Source: Sphingobacterium sp. SGR-19 (lineage in GTDB: Bacteria > Bacteroidota > Bacteroidia > Sphingobacteriales > Sphingobacteriaceae). From it: a stretch of 64,000 bases of DNA. The notes beneath the pieces were generated by a model that was not told the origin of the DNA, did no database searches, and was given only the letters and a program-made list of their open reading frames with translations. How positions within the stretch are numbered: the stretch's first letter is position 1; each line of letters begins with the position of its first letter. This document shows positions 54,359 to 63,001 of the stretch, in pieces. The position numbers and the translations under genes were made by a program. The stretch spans positions 51,238 through 115,237 of the forward strand of contig NZ_JAAKGS010000012.1 in the NCBI RefSeq assembly GCF_011043555.1. The letters are read 5' to 3'.

Positions 54359-55087
54359 ATGGAAGTTAAGATGTCTTCGAAATTTATCGCCGAGTTGATT
54401 GGTACTTTTGGCTTGGTTCTTTTTGGCTGTGGTGCTGCAGCTATTGCAGGAGTAGATACCATAGCGGGATTATCCGGATTAGGATTACTCGGCATATCTA
54501 TGGCGTTTGGTCTTTCCGTTGTTGTTTTTGCTTATGCCATTGGCGGTATTTCAGGTTGCCATATCAACCCCGCAGTCACAATCGGTGTACTATTGGCAGG
54601 TAGAATGCCGGCGAAAGACGCTATTGTATATGTCATTGCACAGTGTCTGGGTGCTCTTCTCGGCGCATTTGTCTTACAACAGATACTAGGTGGGCAGTTG
54701 GCAGGCTTTACAGCTGGTGAATGGGCCTATGGCGCCAATGGTTGGGGTACAAAATACCAAAGTGAGTACGGAACAACAGCGGCTTTCATCACCGAGACCA
54801 TATTGACTTTTATTTTTCTGTTCGTCATCTTGGCTACGACGTCTAAAGTTGGCAACAGTACGATGGCCGGTTTGGCAATCGGATTTACGCTTTTGCTGAT
54901 CCATATGGTTGCTATTCCTATCACAGGTACCTCTGTTAATCCTGCACGCTCATTTGGCCCTGCTCTGCTGGCCGGTGGACAGGCGTTATCTCAGTTGTGG
55001 TTATTTATTGTCGCTCCGATTCTAGGTGCTGTAATAGCCGCCGCAGTATGGAAAGTGACAGAGCCTAAAGGTGATACGATAGCATAG
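54359..55087 (+). CDS. aqpZ: Aquaporin Z-type water channel
   Basis: Six-helix inner-membrane water channel of the MIP family. The two NPA boxes are NPAVT at 70-74 and NPARS at 194-198. The selectivity-filter positions read F50, H182, T191 and R197, the AqpZ water-selective pattern rather than the glycerol-facilitator pattern. IHMVAIPITGTSVNPARSFG is close to E. coli AqpZ. There are 242 residues from the ATG at 54359; a second ATG at 54371 (MSSKFIAELIG) may be the real start. A strong terminator follows, so it is probably a single-gene unit. Confidence 0.95.
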   Translation: MEVKMSSKFIAELIGTFGLVLFGCGAAAIAGVDTIAGLSGLGLLGISMAFGLSVVVFAYAIGGISGCHINPAVTIGVLLAGRMPAKDAIVYVIAQCLGALLGAFVLQQILGGQLAGFTAGEWAYGANGWGTKYQSEYGTTAAFITETILTFIFLFVILATTSKVGNSTMAGLAIGFTLLLIHMVAIPITGTSVNPARSFGPALLAGGQALSQLWLFIVAPILGAVIAAAVWKVTEPKGDTIA

Positions 55088-55105
55088 CCTAGAATTCTAT
55101 ATCTG

Positions 55106-55145
55106 AACCGCTCCTCGAAACGCTAATTTTGGGAGCGGTTTTTTT
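55106..55145 (+). terminator. Intrinsic terminator after aquaporin
   Basis: Nine perfect pairs (55106-55114 with 55132-55140), a 17-base loop and a T-run to 55145. Confidence 0.9.
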
Positions 55146-55181
55146 ACACTTTAATTTCTGGATTTTACTTGTTAAAATCCT

Positions 55182-55189
55182 TATCTTCG
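55182..55189 (+). promoter_or_regulatory. Possible dnaX promoter, -7-like TATCTTCG
   Basis: One base off the TAnnTTTG consensus and only four bases before the dnaX ATG. If used, transcription would begin at or just after the start codon, giving a leaderless or nearly leaderless message. Weak evidence. Confidence 0.3.
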
Positions 55190-55193
55190 TGCA

Positions 55194-56993
55194 ATGGATA
55201 ATTTTATTGTTTCAGCACGGAAATATCGGCCCGTTACCTTCGACTCTGTTGTTGGTCAGCAGCATATTACCGGCACGCTCAAAAATGCCATTCACAATAA
55301 TCAATTGGCGCAAGCTTTTTTGTTTTGTGGGCCCCGTGGTGTCGGGAAAACGACTTGCGCGCGTATTTTAGCGAAAACAATAAACTGTGAGCATATCAGT
55401 GAACATGCGGAAGCTTGTGGTACTTGCGAGAGCTGCAAATCTTTTCAACAAGGGAACTCCTTTAGTATTCACGAATTAGATGCAGCGTCTAATAACTCCG
55501 TTGACGACATCCGTAGCTTGATTGAGCAGGTTCGTATCCCGCCACAGGCAGGCAAATACAAGATTTATATCATTGACGAGGTGCACATGCTTTCGCTGGC
55601 AGCTTTCAATGCTTTTTTGAAAACATTGGAAGAACCTCCTTCGTATGCTATTTTTATTCTGGCAACGACAGAGAAACACAAGATCCTCCCCACTATACTT
55701 TCCCGATGTCAGATATTTGACTTCAACCGGATCAGAGTAGAGGATATGGCGAATCATCTCGCTTCCATTGCACAAAAAGAACAGATAACTTTCGAGCCGG
55801 ATGGACTACATATTATTGCGCAGAAGGCTGATGGAGGGCTTCGGGATGCACTATCCATGTTTGACCAGATTGTCAGTTTCTCGAATAGAAACATTACCTA
55901 TCAAACCGTCATCGATAATCTCAATATTCTAGATTACGATTACTATTTCCAATTGATGGACAGCGTCTCAGCGGAGGATGCCGCACAAGCGTTATTGATT
56001 TTTGATAAAGTATTGAATAATGGTTTCGACGGCGGCCATTTTATCAGTGGACTGGCAACACATATCCGTAATTTATTGGTATCCAAAGAGCCTGCAACGC
56101 TCAAGTTATTGGAAGTAAGCGAAAATATTAAACGTAAATACATGGATCAGTCGCAGGCACTTAGCTCTGGGCTGTTGCTTTCTGCATTGAACATTGCCAA
56201 TCAGTGCGAAATAAATTACAAAAGCAGTAAAAACCAACGCTTACAAGTAGAGTTAGCACTATTAAAGATGTGTCATATCGCGTCGGCTATTTCACTGGGT
56301 AAGCAAGGAAGTTTTACGCCGGCTGCTGCTACGACAGAGGTAAAAAAAAAACTCCCTGATACAAGTATAAATCATCCGACGGCTGTAGCTAACAGTGCTC
56401 CTGTTCCTAAGCACGTGTCTTCTGTCAAAGAACCTGCACCTATACAGGCTCTAAATAACAATCCGGCGCCCGTCGTAGAAAACACGGCTGTGACAACGGA
56501 AAAAACGGCTGTAAAAAAGGGCTGGGGAAAAATCTCTACTTCGGTAAATGTACCCAACTTAAATACCATATTTGAGGATAAGGCGGAAGCTGATACGGAT
56601 GAACCAGACCTTGTTCAAGGTAATGAGTTCCGGGAAGTTACTTTCAACGCATTTATTTCACAATGGAATGCGTTTGCGGATGGTTTGAAACAGACAAGCC
56701 GCATTACGCTATATACGATTATGACGGCTAATCCTCCGCGTTTAAACGGTGTCATGATTGAGGTGGATGTGGAGAATGCGGTGCAAATGGATGAGCTTAA
56801 ATTAGGTAAAATAGATATTTTAAATTATCTGCGGGTTAAACTACAAAATTTTTCACTTGACCTAACAGGTATACAAGTGGAAGTTACCAAAGTCAGGAAG
56901 CCATATACTTCCGCAGAAAAGTATCAGGCAATGGTTTCCAAAAACCCTGCGCTGGAGACGCTTCGTAAAGCATTTAATCTGGGGTTGAGTTAA
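55194..56993 (+). CDS. dnaX: DNA polymerase III subunit gamma/tau
   Basis: ATPase of the clamp loader. Domain I-II (about 1-240): Walker A GPRGVGKTT at 46-54, zinc cysteines C65, C75, C78 and C81, Walker B IIDEVHML near 126-133, and sensor SRC at 170-172. Domain III (oligomerisation) runs to about 375, ending QVELALLKMCHIASAIS. A Pro/Ala/Thr-rich linker (about 385-440) and a C-terminal domain (about 465-599) follow. A run of ten A falls at codons 383-386, exactly between domain III and the linker; shifted frames stop almost at once, so a short gamma form is predicted. The full tau form is 599 residues. Confidence 0.97.
   Translation: MDNFIVSARKYRPVTFDSVVGQQHITGTLKNAIHNNQLAQAFLFCGPRGVGKTTCARILAKTINCEHISEHAEACGTCESCKSFQQGNSFSIHELDAASNNSVDDIRSLIEQVRIPPQAGKYKIYIIDEVHMLSLAAFNAFLKTLEEPPSYAIFILATTEKHKILPTILSRCQIFDFNRIRVEDMANHLASIAQKEQITFEPDGLHIIAQKADGGLRDALSMFDQIVSFSNRNITYQTVIDNLNILDYDYYFQLMDSVSAEDAAQALLIFDKVLNNGFDGGHFISGLATHIRNLLVSKEPATLKLLEVSENIKRKYMDQSQALSSGLLLSALNIANQCEINYKSSKNQRLQVELALLKMCHIASAISLGKQGSFTPAAATTEVKKKLPDTSINHPTAVANSAPVPKHVSSVKEPAPIQALNNNPAPVVENTAVTTEKTAVKKGWGKISTSVNVPNLNTIFEDKAEADTDEPDLVQGNEFREVTFNAFISQWNAFADGLKQTSRITLYTIMTANPPRLNGVMIEVDVENAVQMDELKLGKIDILNYLRVKLQNFSLDLTGIQVEVTKVRKPYTSAEKYQAMVSKNPALETLRKAFNLGLS
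56342..56351 (+). other. A10 slippery run in dnaX, candidate gamma/tau recoding site
   Basis: Ten consecutive A within codons GTA AAA AAA AAA (383-386). One extra A in the mRNA, or a -1 ribosomal slip, leads to Thr-Pro-stop (TGA at 56357-56359), a product of about 388 residues. One fewer A leads to a stop at 56368-56370. The run sits just after domain III. No strong downstream hairpin was found, which favours transcriptional slippage. Confidence 0.6.
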
Positions 56994-57018
56994 ATACACC
57001 TTTCTTTTGTTATCTTTG
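56985..57018 (+). promoter_or_regulatory. Probable rlmB promoter, TTG - 23 nt - TATCTTTG
   Basis: Exact -7 box at 57011-57018 and a TTG at 56985-56987 within the 3' end of dnaX. Predicted leader of about 30 nt. Confidence 0.55.
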
Positions 57019-57056
57019 CCCAAAATTATTCATTATAACACGCCAACTAATAAAAT

Positions 57057-57830
57057 ATGCGAAACTTCCAACATAGGGAACGAGGGGAAAAGCGAGAATC
57101 AAACCAAATGGTGTTCGGTATTCGTGCCGTCATTGAAGCGATTGATAGCGGTAAGGAGATTGAATCATTATTTGTACAGCGGGGGTTGAGCGGCAGTCTC
57201 TTCTTGGAATTAAAATCTTTGTTGAAAGAGCATAATATCGGATATCAACAGGTGCCTATTGAAAAGCTAAACCGCATTACGCGGAAAAACCATCAAGGCG
57301 TTATAGCGGTGATATCACCGATTACTTATCAACATGTCGAAGACCTATTGCCCACTATCTATGAGAAAGGGGAGACACCTCTTTTATTGATGTTGGACGG
57401 TGTAACCGATGTACGCAACATGGGGGCTATTGCACGTACGGCGGAATGTGCTGGAGTCCACGCGATTATTGTCCCTAAAAAAGGTTCGGCTGAAATCAAT
57501 CCTGATGCAATTAAAACTTCAGCAGGAGCATTATATAAGATTCCGGTATGTCGCGAAGACGCATTGGGACGTACGGCACGTTTCCTTATCGAATCGGGTG
57601 TACAGTTGGTTGTCGGGACGGAGAAGACACAAGATTCCGTTTACGATGTGGATTATACGGTACCCACCTGCATTGTTTTAGGTGCCGAAGATGTTGGTGT
57701 ATCAGATGACTTGATTCGTGTTTCGGATAAACTGGCGAAAATACCGATGTTTGGTGAAATCAAATCCTTAAATGTATCGGTCTCTGCAGGTATTGTTATC
57801 TATGAGGCTATACGGCAACGTCATAAATAG
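57057..57830 (+). CDS. rlmB: SpoU-family rRNA 2'-O-methyltransferase (RlmB-like)
   Basis: SAM-dependent enzyme predicted to methylate G2251 of 23S rRNA. An N-terminal substrate-binding domain (about 18-95, VFGIRAVIEAIDSGKEIE and RKNHQGVIAVIS) is followed by the knotted SPOUT domain with DGVTDVRNMGAIARTAECAG (motif 1), VLGAEDVGVSDDL (motif 2) and IPMFGEIKSLNVSVSAGIVI (motif 3). The first 16 residues are Arg/Glu-rich and extra to the domain. The 257 residues fit RlmB/TrmH. It follows dnaX by 63 bp but appears to have its own promoter. The exact rRNA position is inferred from similarity. Confidence 0.93.
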   Translation: MRNFQHRERGEKRESNQMVFGIRAVIEAIDSGKEIESLFVQRGLSGSLFLELKSLLKEHNIGYQQVPIEKLNRITRKNHQGVIAVISPITYQHVEDLLPTIYEKGETPLLLMLDGVTDVRNMGAIARTAECAGVHAIIVPKKGSAEINPDAIKTSAGALYKIPVCREDALGRTARFLIESGVQLVVGTEKTQDSVYDVDYTVPTCIVLGAEDVGVSDDLIRVSDKLAKIPMFGEIKSLNVSVSAGIVIYEAIRQRHK

Positions 57831-57840
57831 TTTGTAATAG

Positions 57841-58449
57841 TTGAAAAAACAGATTTATAGGCAGCTACGGGTGTATCGATATGTTTTCTATCGGGAAACG
57901 CTCGTTGATCCCAGGGAACATTTTTGGTCTTTTGTCGGCGCTTTCGTCGGCATTTTTATTATCGCTTTTATTCAATCTCTGCACTTGCCAACGTTGGAGA
58001 ACGTTTTTTTAATCGGTTCGTTCGGAGCTTCTTCTGTTTTGGTGTATGGAGCCATACAAAGTCCGTTGGCACAGCCACGAAATCTTGTTGGAGGGCATGT
58101 GGTGTCCGCACTTGTTGGGGTCACCGTTGCTCGAATATTACCCGATATTATATGGCTTACCGCTCCTCTGGCTGTAGCTTCTTCTATCGTTTTTATGCAG
58201 ATGACCCGCACACTTCATCCGCCGGGCGGCGCTACCGCACTGATCGCGGTAACCGGGGGTACCAAAGTTGCCTCATTGGGTTATCTTTATGTGTTAAGTC
58301 CTATATTTACTGGAACATTGATTTTGCTTCTCACGGCACTTATATTCAATAATATCACGGCGAAACGTCATTATCCGGTTAAATATTCACGATTACGCCG
58401 TTCTCGAAGAAGACATTTAAAAGCGAAAAGGATGGGAAGAAAGCATTAA
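57841..58449 (+). CDS. HPP family membrane protein
   Basis: Integral membrane protein of the HPP family, some members of which have been linked to nitrite transport in chloroplasts and cyanobacteria; the function here is unproven. About four helices: 23-43, 48-65, 92-120 and 145-170. The family motif is TLHPPGGATALIAVTGG near residues 120-136, and SPLAQPRNLVGGHVVSALVG precedes it. The C-terminus is strongly basic (RLRRSRRRHLKAKRMGRK). The start is a TTG at 57841, ten bases after rlmB; two stop codons directly upstream rule out a longer protein. It is likely co-transcribed with rlmB. Confidence 0.9.
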   Translation: MKKQIYRQLRVYRYVFYRETLVDPREHFWSFVGAFVGIFIIAFIQSLHLPTLENVFLIGSFGASSVLVYGAIQSPLAQPRNLVGGHVVSALVGVTVARILPDIIWLTAPLAVASSIVFMQMTRTLHPPGGATALIAVTGGTKVASLGYLYVLSPIFTGTLILLLTALIFNNITAKRHYPVKYSRLRRSRRRHLKAKRMGRKH

Positions 58450-58476
58450 GCTTTTCAACATAAAGAAAGAAAAAAG

Positions 58477-58515
58477 AAAAAGCCGGCTTTTCTATAATGA
58501 AAAGCCAGCTTTTAT
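58477..58515. terminator. Bidirectional terminator between HPP and helicase genes
   Basis: A/T-flanked hairpin with arms 58477-58490 and 58501-58514 (one mismatch). It serves both convergent genes. Confidence 0.85.
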
Positions 58516-58535
58516 AAGATGATAAATCCTAGTGA

Positions 58536-60350
58536 TTAATATCTAGAGCGTGAAGAAGAAGACTGACGTCTTCCGGAGCGCTCTCCACCACCGAAGCCAC
58601 CAGAACTACGTCTGTCGCCTCTGAAAGAACCTCCTTTTCTGTCTCTATCTCCGCTTCTGCGTCTACCGCCGCTGTCGCCGCCTCTAGAGCGACCACCGCT
58701 GCGGCTTTCGTCGCCAGATACTTCCACGCGAACTGCACGGCCATTGTACTCTGTACCTTGGAAGCCTTCGAATACTTTGTTTACCTCAGCATCCTGTACC
58801 TCGAAGAAAGTGAATACACCTTTCATATCGATTTTTCCGACTGACTTTCCGGAGATATTTGCTGCATCACAAATAAGACCGAGCATGTCTCCACGTGAAA
58901 ACTCATCTACAGAACCAAGGTTGATGAACAAGCGTGTGTATCCGTTGGAAGCAGCTCTGCTTCTGCGTTCACCACGCTCTCCGCGATCACCCCGTTCGCC
59001 ACGATCGCTATCTCTTTCGCGGGCATCAACGTTCAAGTCTGGCGCGTTTTGGTAATAATCCAAGAAACGGTTAAACTCTAACGAAGCGAAACGTTTGATG
59101 ATGTCTTCTTTTGACAAATCTTGCATACTTTCCATGATACTTGGAAGATATGGTGCAATCCGCTCCTCGTTGATCTCCGCATTACGAATTTTATCCGTCA
59201 TAGCAAGAAGTTGCTTTTCAACGACTTCGCCGGCTTGAGGTACTTGTTTCTTTTCAAACTGTTTGCCTATGATTTTTTCAATGCGACGGATTTTTCCTAA
59301 TTCTTTAACGTTAATTAAGGAAAGGGAGACACCGGTCTTTCCGGCGCGGGCTGTACGACCGGAACGGTGTGTGTAATTTTCAACCTCATCCGGTAGGGAG
59401 AAGTTAATAACGTGTGTCACATCGTTCACATCAATACCACGAGCCGCTACGTCTGTTGCAATTAATAGTTGCAAACTACGGTCGCGGTAGCGTTTCATTA
59501 CCTTATCACGTTGTTGTTGAGACAAGTCTCCATGCAACGAGTCGGCATTGTAGCCATCTTTTACCAAAGCTTCCGCTATCTCTTGTGTTTCAATCTTTGT
59601 ACGACAGAACACAATACCGAAAATCTCTGGATAATAGTCTACAATACGTTTGAACGCCGCATATTTGTCCCTAGCCTTAATGACATAATAGTGGTGTTCA
59701 ATGTTTGCATTACCGGTGTTTTTTGTGCCAACGGTAAGCTCTTGAGGGTTGGTCATGTAGTTTTGTGCTATACGACGTACCTCTTTTGGCATAGTTGCTG
59801 AAAACAACCATGTTTTCTTTGTGTCGGGCGTTTCCGAAAGAATGTTGTTGATATCCTCTTGGAATCCCATGTTCAACATTTCATCTGCTTCATCCAATAC
59901 AACATACTTCACATTGGAGAAGTCGATTGCTTTTCTGCCGATGATGTCCAGCATACGTCCAGGGGTAGCTACGACAATCTGTACACCGCGACGAATCTGG
60001 CGTAATTGGTCAGAAATATTTGCGCCACCGTAAACGGCAACAACGTGTACATCGTCAATGTACTTAGCAAATTTCTCTAAATCTTTTGCGATTTGTAAGC
60101 ATAGCTCACGCGTAGGACATAATACTAAAGCCTGCGGATGCTTTTGAGTAAAGTCGATTAACTCTAAAAGTGGAAGACCAAATGCCGCTGTCTTTCCTGT
60201 GCCGGTTTGGGCTAATCCGACAAAATCGTCGTTACCAGTCAATAAAACAGGAATGGCTTTTTCCTGAATAGGAGATGGTTTCTCGAAACCCATCTCAGTG
60301 ATGGCATTAACAACTTCATGACGGATCCCCAAGTCTAAAAATGGGTTCAT
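58536..60350 (-). CDS. DEAD-box RNA helicase with DbpA-type RNA-binding domain
   Basis: ATP-dependent RNA helicase of the DeaD/CsdA kind, acting in ribosome assembly or cold-sensitive RNA turnover. Motifs occur in order: Q motif FEKPSPIQEKAIP, AQTGTGKTAA, PTRELCLQIA, TPGRMLD, DEADEMLNMG, FSATMPKEV, IATDVAARGIDV and HRSGRTARAGKTG. A DbpA-type RNA-binding domain lies at about 470-550 (TRLFINLGSVDEFSRGDMLG). Before it is an Asp/Arg/Gly/Glu repeat (RGERGDRGERGE) and after it an Arg/Gly/Ser tail ending SSSRSRY. The 604 residues are normal for this group in Bacteroidota. Confidence 0.95.
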   Translation of the reverse strand: MNPFLDLGIRHEVVNAITEMGFEKPSPIQEKAIPVLLTGNDDFVGLAQTGTGKTAAFGLPLLELIDFTQKHPQALVLCPTRELCLQIAKDLEKFAKYIDDVHVVAVYGGANISDQLRQIRRGVQIVVATPGRMLDIIGRKAIDFSNVKYVVLDEADEMLNMGFQEDINNILSETPDTKKTWLFSATMPKEVRRIAQNYMTNPQELTVGTKNTGNANIEHHYYVIKARDKYAAFKRIVDYYPEIFGIVFCRTKIETQEIAEALVKDGYNADSLHGDLSQQQRDKVMKRYRDRSLQLLIATDVAARGIDVNDVTHVINFSLPDEVENYTHRSGRTARAGKTGVSLSLINVKELGKIRRIEKIIGKQFEKKQVPQAGEVVEKQLLAMTDKIRNAEINEERIAPYLPSIMESMQDLSKEDIIKRFASLEFNRFLDYYQNAPDLNVDARERDSDRGERGDRGERGERRSRAASNGYTRLFINLGSVDEFSRGDMLGLICDAANISGKSVGKIDMKGVFTFFEVQDAEVNKVFEGFQGTEYNGRAVRVEVSGDESRSGGRSRGGDSGGRRRSGDRDRKGGSFRGDRRSSGGFGGGERSGRRQSSSSRSRY

Positions 60351-60390
60351 GAAATAAATTATACAATAGGCTCTATTGCCTAAGGCGGTG

Positions 60391-60398
60391 CAAAGATA
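60391..60398 (-). promoter_or_regulatory. Probable helicase promoter, -7 box TATCTTTG
   Basis: Exact minus-strand TAnnTTTG match (plus strand CAAAGATA), 41 bases before the ATG; the -33 box is unclear. Confidence 0.5.
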
Positions 60399-60505
60399 GA
60401 AATAAAATTCGGAATAAAAAAATGGAAATAAAAAAGAAAGCTAAAAAAGGAGAAAAGAAAGGGAGAGACAACACAAATGCATTGTCCCTTCCTTAACATC
60501 CAGGT

Positions 60506-60579
60506 GCCGCATCCGAATGTTTTACAATTGTACAAACTTATTCTTAGTACTATCCCTAATGTAAAACATTCGAAGCGGC
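60506..60579 (+). repeat. Long inverted repeat followed by T-runs, orphan terminator or small RNA end
   Basis: Arms 60506-60525 and 60560-60579 share a perfect 13-bp core (CGAATGTTTTACA) plus GCCGC ends, around a 34-base interior that includes the palindrome TACAATTGTA. T-rich sequence follows on the plus strand (60583-60600), although both flanking genes are on the minus strand. Confidence 0.55.
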
Positions 60580-60618
60580 GAGTTTTTTTGTTTCTTTTTT
60601 TGAGGTAAAAAAAGAAAA

Positions 60619-61965
60619 CTAGTACAATGTAAATTCTACGCGACGGTTTTGTTGACGACCAGCGGCGGTTGCATTCGTTGCAATAGGTTGTGTAGGGCCA
60701 TATCCTGTGGCTTCAATGCGGGAAGCGTTCGCCCCTTTGGAAACGAGATATGATTTGACAGCCTCCGCACGCTCTTTCGATAAACGCATGTTTGTTTGCA
60801 TAGAACCGGTATTATCGGTGTGGCCAGCAAGTTTTAAGCTGAAGTTTTTCTCGATCAGTAGCGTAGCTACGCTATTCAAGGAAGGATAGGAACTAGAACG
60901 GATAGTTGATTTTCCTAGATCAAACTCCAGGTTTTTAATCGCTTCATCTACCACTTTTCTATCTTCTTCGGTAACAACGATTTTTTCAATCACTTTTGTT
61001 TCGTTTTTCAGCTCTGGAAGCGGGCAACCGGATCCATCTACCTTAACGCCGGCAGGTGTATTTGGACATTTGTCGAATTTATTGGCCACACCATCGCCAT
61101 CATCGTCTTGCAAATCGTTGTTTAAACCGGCCAGTTGGGAAGATAAGGCCTGGTTCTCCTGTTTTAACGCGTCGTTCTGCGCTTTTAGGTCATCATACTT
61201 CATGTTGTAGTCGTTCACCAACGTAGCGACCGGGTTGGAATTGTTGAGCGCAGGTTTCGAACTATTGCCTAACGCAATTTCCAGTCCGGCATGTGCATAA
61301 GAGAACAGGTCGTTTTTAAATGTACCGCCGGCTTTTCCGTCAAAATGTTGGTTCGCCCAATTCAGTTGATAACCTAGATCAATGTTGATGCCTCGGGCAA
61401 CAGCAAACTTAAATCCGAAATCTGCTGGTACATACAGTTTGGTAGCTGCGTCACGTGTTGTTGCTGCACCATCTGCATCAGTTACGGTTGTTTCAAAATT
61501 CAATGCGCCAAGACCTACTGCGAAATAAGGTTTGATAAAACTGTTGAAGAAACGCCAGTTGGTATTGGCCATTGTCCATTCTCCGGATAAAGCAGCCGAC
61601 CAAGGCGTTTTTGTTTCAAATGCTGCGATGCCTGTTCCGGTAACATCGTTATTTTTACCAGCGACTTTGCCGCCCATGTATTGTGCTTTTAGGCCGAAAG
61701 ATGGGGAAATTTGTTTCTTTATGTAAACGCTATATCCAAGGTTGTGTTCCAATTTGTCAAAACCGTCTTGGTTGAAACCGAAGATATTAGACTGGTTCAA
61801 TACGCCTGCATTCAGGCCTACCGACCAAGTTCTGTACTGGGTCTCGGAGCCAAGGGGAGTAGTACCTTCAATACTTCCCTGTTTTTGAGCTTGAGCAACA
61901 GAGATGCTACCCAACAAGCTGGCCACACTTACGATGGCTACATTTTTTAAGTTAAAATTTTTCAT
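60619..61965 (-). CDS. OmpA-family outer-membrane protein
   Basis: Outer-membrane barrel that also binds peptidoglycan. A signal peptide (cleavage near residue 26, SVAQAQKQ) is followed by a beta-barrel (about 40-235), a coiled-coil-like segment (KYDDLKAQNDALKQENQAL), a calcium-binding thrombospondin-3-type repeat (DDDGDGVANKFDKCPNTPAG), and a C-terminal OmpA domain (about 335-448) with LAGHTDNTGSMQTNMRLSKE, RAEAVKSYLVSKGA and QQNRRVEFTLY. The 448 residues are typical for Bacteroidota. It is probably abundant and monocistronic, with a promoter box upstream. Confidence 0.96.
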   Translation of the reverse strand: MKNFNLKNVAIVSVASLLGSISVAQAQKQGSIEGTTPLGSETQYRTWSVGLNAGVLNQSNIFGFNQDGFDKLEHNLGYSVYIKKQISPSFGLKAQYMGGKVAGKNNDVTGTGIAAFETKTPWSAALSGEWTMANTNWRFFNSFIKPYFAVGLGALNFETTVTDADGAATTRDAATKLYVPADFGFKFAVARGINIDLGYQLNWANQHFDGKAGGTFKNDLFSYAHAGLEIALGNSSKPALNNSNPVATLVNDYNMKYDDLKAQNDALKQENQALSSQLAGLNNDLQDDDGDGVANKFDKCPNTPAGVKVDGSGCPLPELKNETKVIEKIVVTEEDRKVVDEAIKNLEFDLGKSTIRSSSYPSLNSVATLLIEKNFSLKLAGHTDNTGSMQTNMRLSKERAEAVKSYLVSKGANASRIEATGYGPTQPIATNATAAGRQQNRRVEFTLY

Positions 61966-62022
61966 ATACGAGTCTTAATAATTATTTGTATATCAACACG
62001 CATTGCTATGCAATTGTTTTGC

Positions 62023-62030
62023 CAAAAGTA
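62023..62030 (-). promoter_or_regulatory. Probable OmpA-gene promoter, -7 box TACTTTTG
   Basis: Exact minus-strand TAnnTTTG match (plus strand CAAAAGTA), giving a leader of about 50 nt before the ATG at 61965. Confidence 0.5.
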
Positions 62031-62074
62031 GGATGGAAAAAAGATTATTATGTCGGAAACGTGCAGAAAAAAAA

Positions 62075-62100
62075 CTCTTGTAGTATAGACACTACAAGAG
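62075..62100 (-). terminator. Terminator of the universal-stress-protein genes
   Basis: Ten perfect pairs (62075-62084 with 62091-62100) around a 6-base loop; on the minus strand the hairpin is followed by a run of T. Confidence 0.88.
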
Positions 62101-62129
62101 AAAGTAACCGATGTACAATGGATAATGTT

Positions 62130-62990
62130 CTATTTGCTACGTACAGGTGCAAATAAAGTCGGAATAGTCATATGGTAAGCCATTTTACGTACAATATTTT
62201 CTTCGATGAGCTTTCTGAAAATACTTTTGCGGCTACGGGTAATAAGTAAGAAATCTATCTGCTCGTCAATTAAGACATTGGAGATAGCATGTGATACATT
62301 TTCTGCAGCTCGATTGTAAAGCACTTGTGGTTTTATAGTATAGGAAATGTTCTGGACGCCGGTTCGATTGATTATTTCTTCAATCCAATTTTTAAATTGT
62401 GCGTCGATATCGCTGATGCGTCGGTCGTCTTTGTTTACGTAAATCAATACGAGCTCGAAGTCATTTCCAATGAGCTTAATAGCTTGCTGGAGCACTTCAA
62501 TCTCACCTTCTTTAAAATTACAGAGCAAGCCAATCCTGTCTTTCTTGAGCCCTTTCGTATTTTGCGGGACGCCAAGTACAGGGGTCTTGGTATTCAGGAT
62601 GACATCATATGTATTGCTGCCTAGAAAGATTGCCTCCAATCCAGAAGAACCTTTCGTTCCCATAACAACTGCATCGTAATTAAACACGGCGGTTACTTTG
62701 CTGATTTCTTCAAAGAGGTTACCTTCTTTAAATATACTGTTGAATTTGATACCGGGATATTCATTATGGAGGTTTGTTAAGAGTCTCTCCATATCTTTTT
62801 CCGAAATTTTTACCTGCGGGTCTTCGATAGGATAGGCCTGTCGATTTACATATGAATTGGAATGATGCGTGAAAACATGGATAAGGTCCACTTCTTGTTT
62901 ACGTTCATTTTGCGAAATGAGCTGACAACCATATCGAATAGCGGTTACGGAGTCCTCAGAAAAATCAACGGGTATTAATATTTTGTTCAT
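62130..62990 (-). CDS. Universal stress protein, two-domain
   Basis: Cytosolic stress-response protein with two UspA-type domains. The first (about 1-143) is complete: NKILIPVDFSEDSVTAIRYG and the nucleotide-loop motif MGTKGSSGLEAIFLGSNTYD, which suggests ATP binding. The second (about 150-286) is degenerate: it begins IGLLCNFKEGEIEVLQQAIK and ends FRKLIEENIVRKMAYHMTIP without a glycine loop. The 286 residues are usual for this Bacteroidota type. It follows its paralogue by 11 bp and ends at a strong terminator. Confidence 0.93.
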   Translation of the reverse strand: MNKILIPVDFSEDSVTAIRYGCQLISQNERKQEVDLIHVFTHHSNSYVNRQAYPIEDPQVKISEKDMERLLTNLHNEYPGIKFNSIFKEGNLFEEISKVTAVFNYDAVVMGTKGSSGLEAIFLGSNTYDVILNTKTPVLGVPQNTKGLKKDRIGLLCNFKEGEIEVLQQAIKLIGNDFELVLIYVNKDDRRISDIDAQFKNWIEEIINRTGVQNISYTIKPQVLYNRAAENVSHAISNVLIDEQIDFLLITRSRKSIFRKLIEENIVRKMAYHMTIPTLFAPVRSK

Positions 62991-63001
62991 GATATAATTG
63001 T

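Noticed and set aside
56342..56351. A10 run as a frameshift sequencing error
   Set aside because: The frame is correct on both sides as written and encodes a full-length tau, so no correction is needed.
55194..56993. Shadow frames inside dnaX and other long genes
   Set aside because: They lie antisense or out of frame within secure coding sequences and show no independent evidence.
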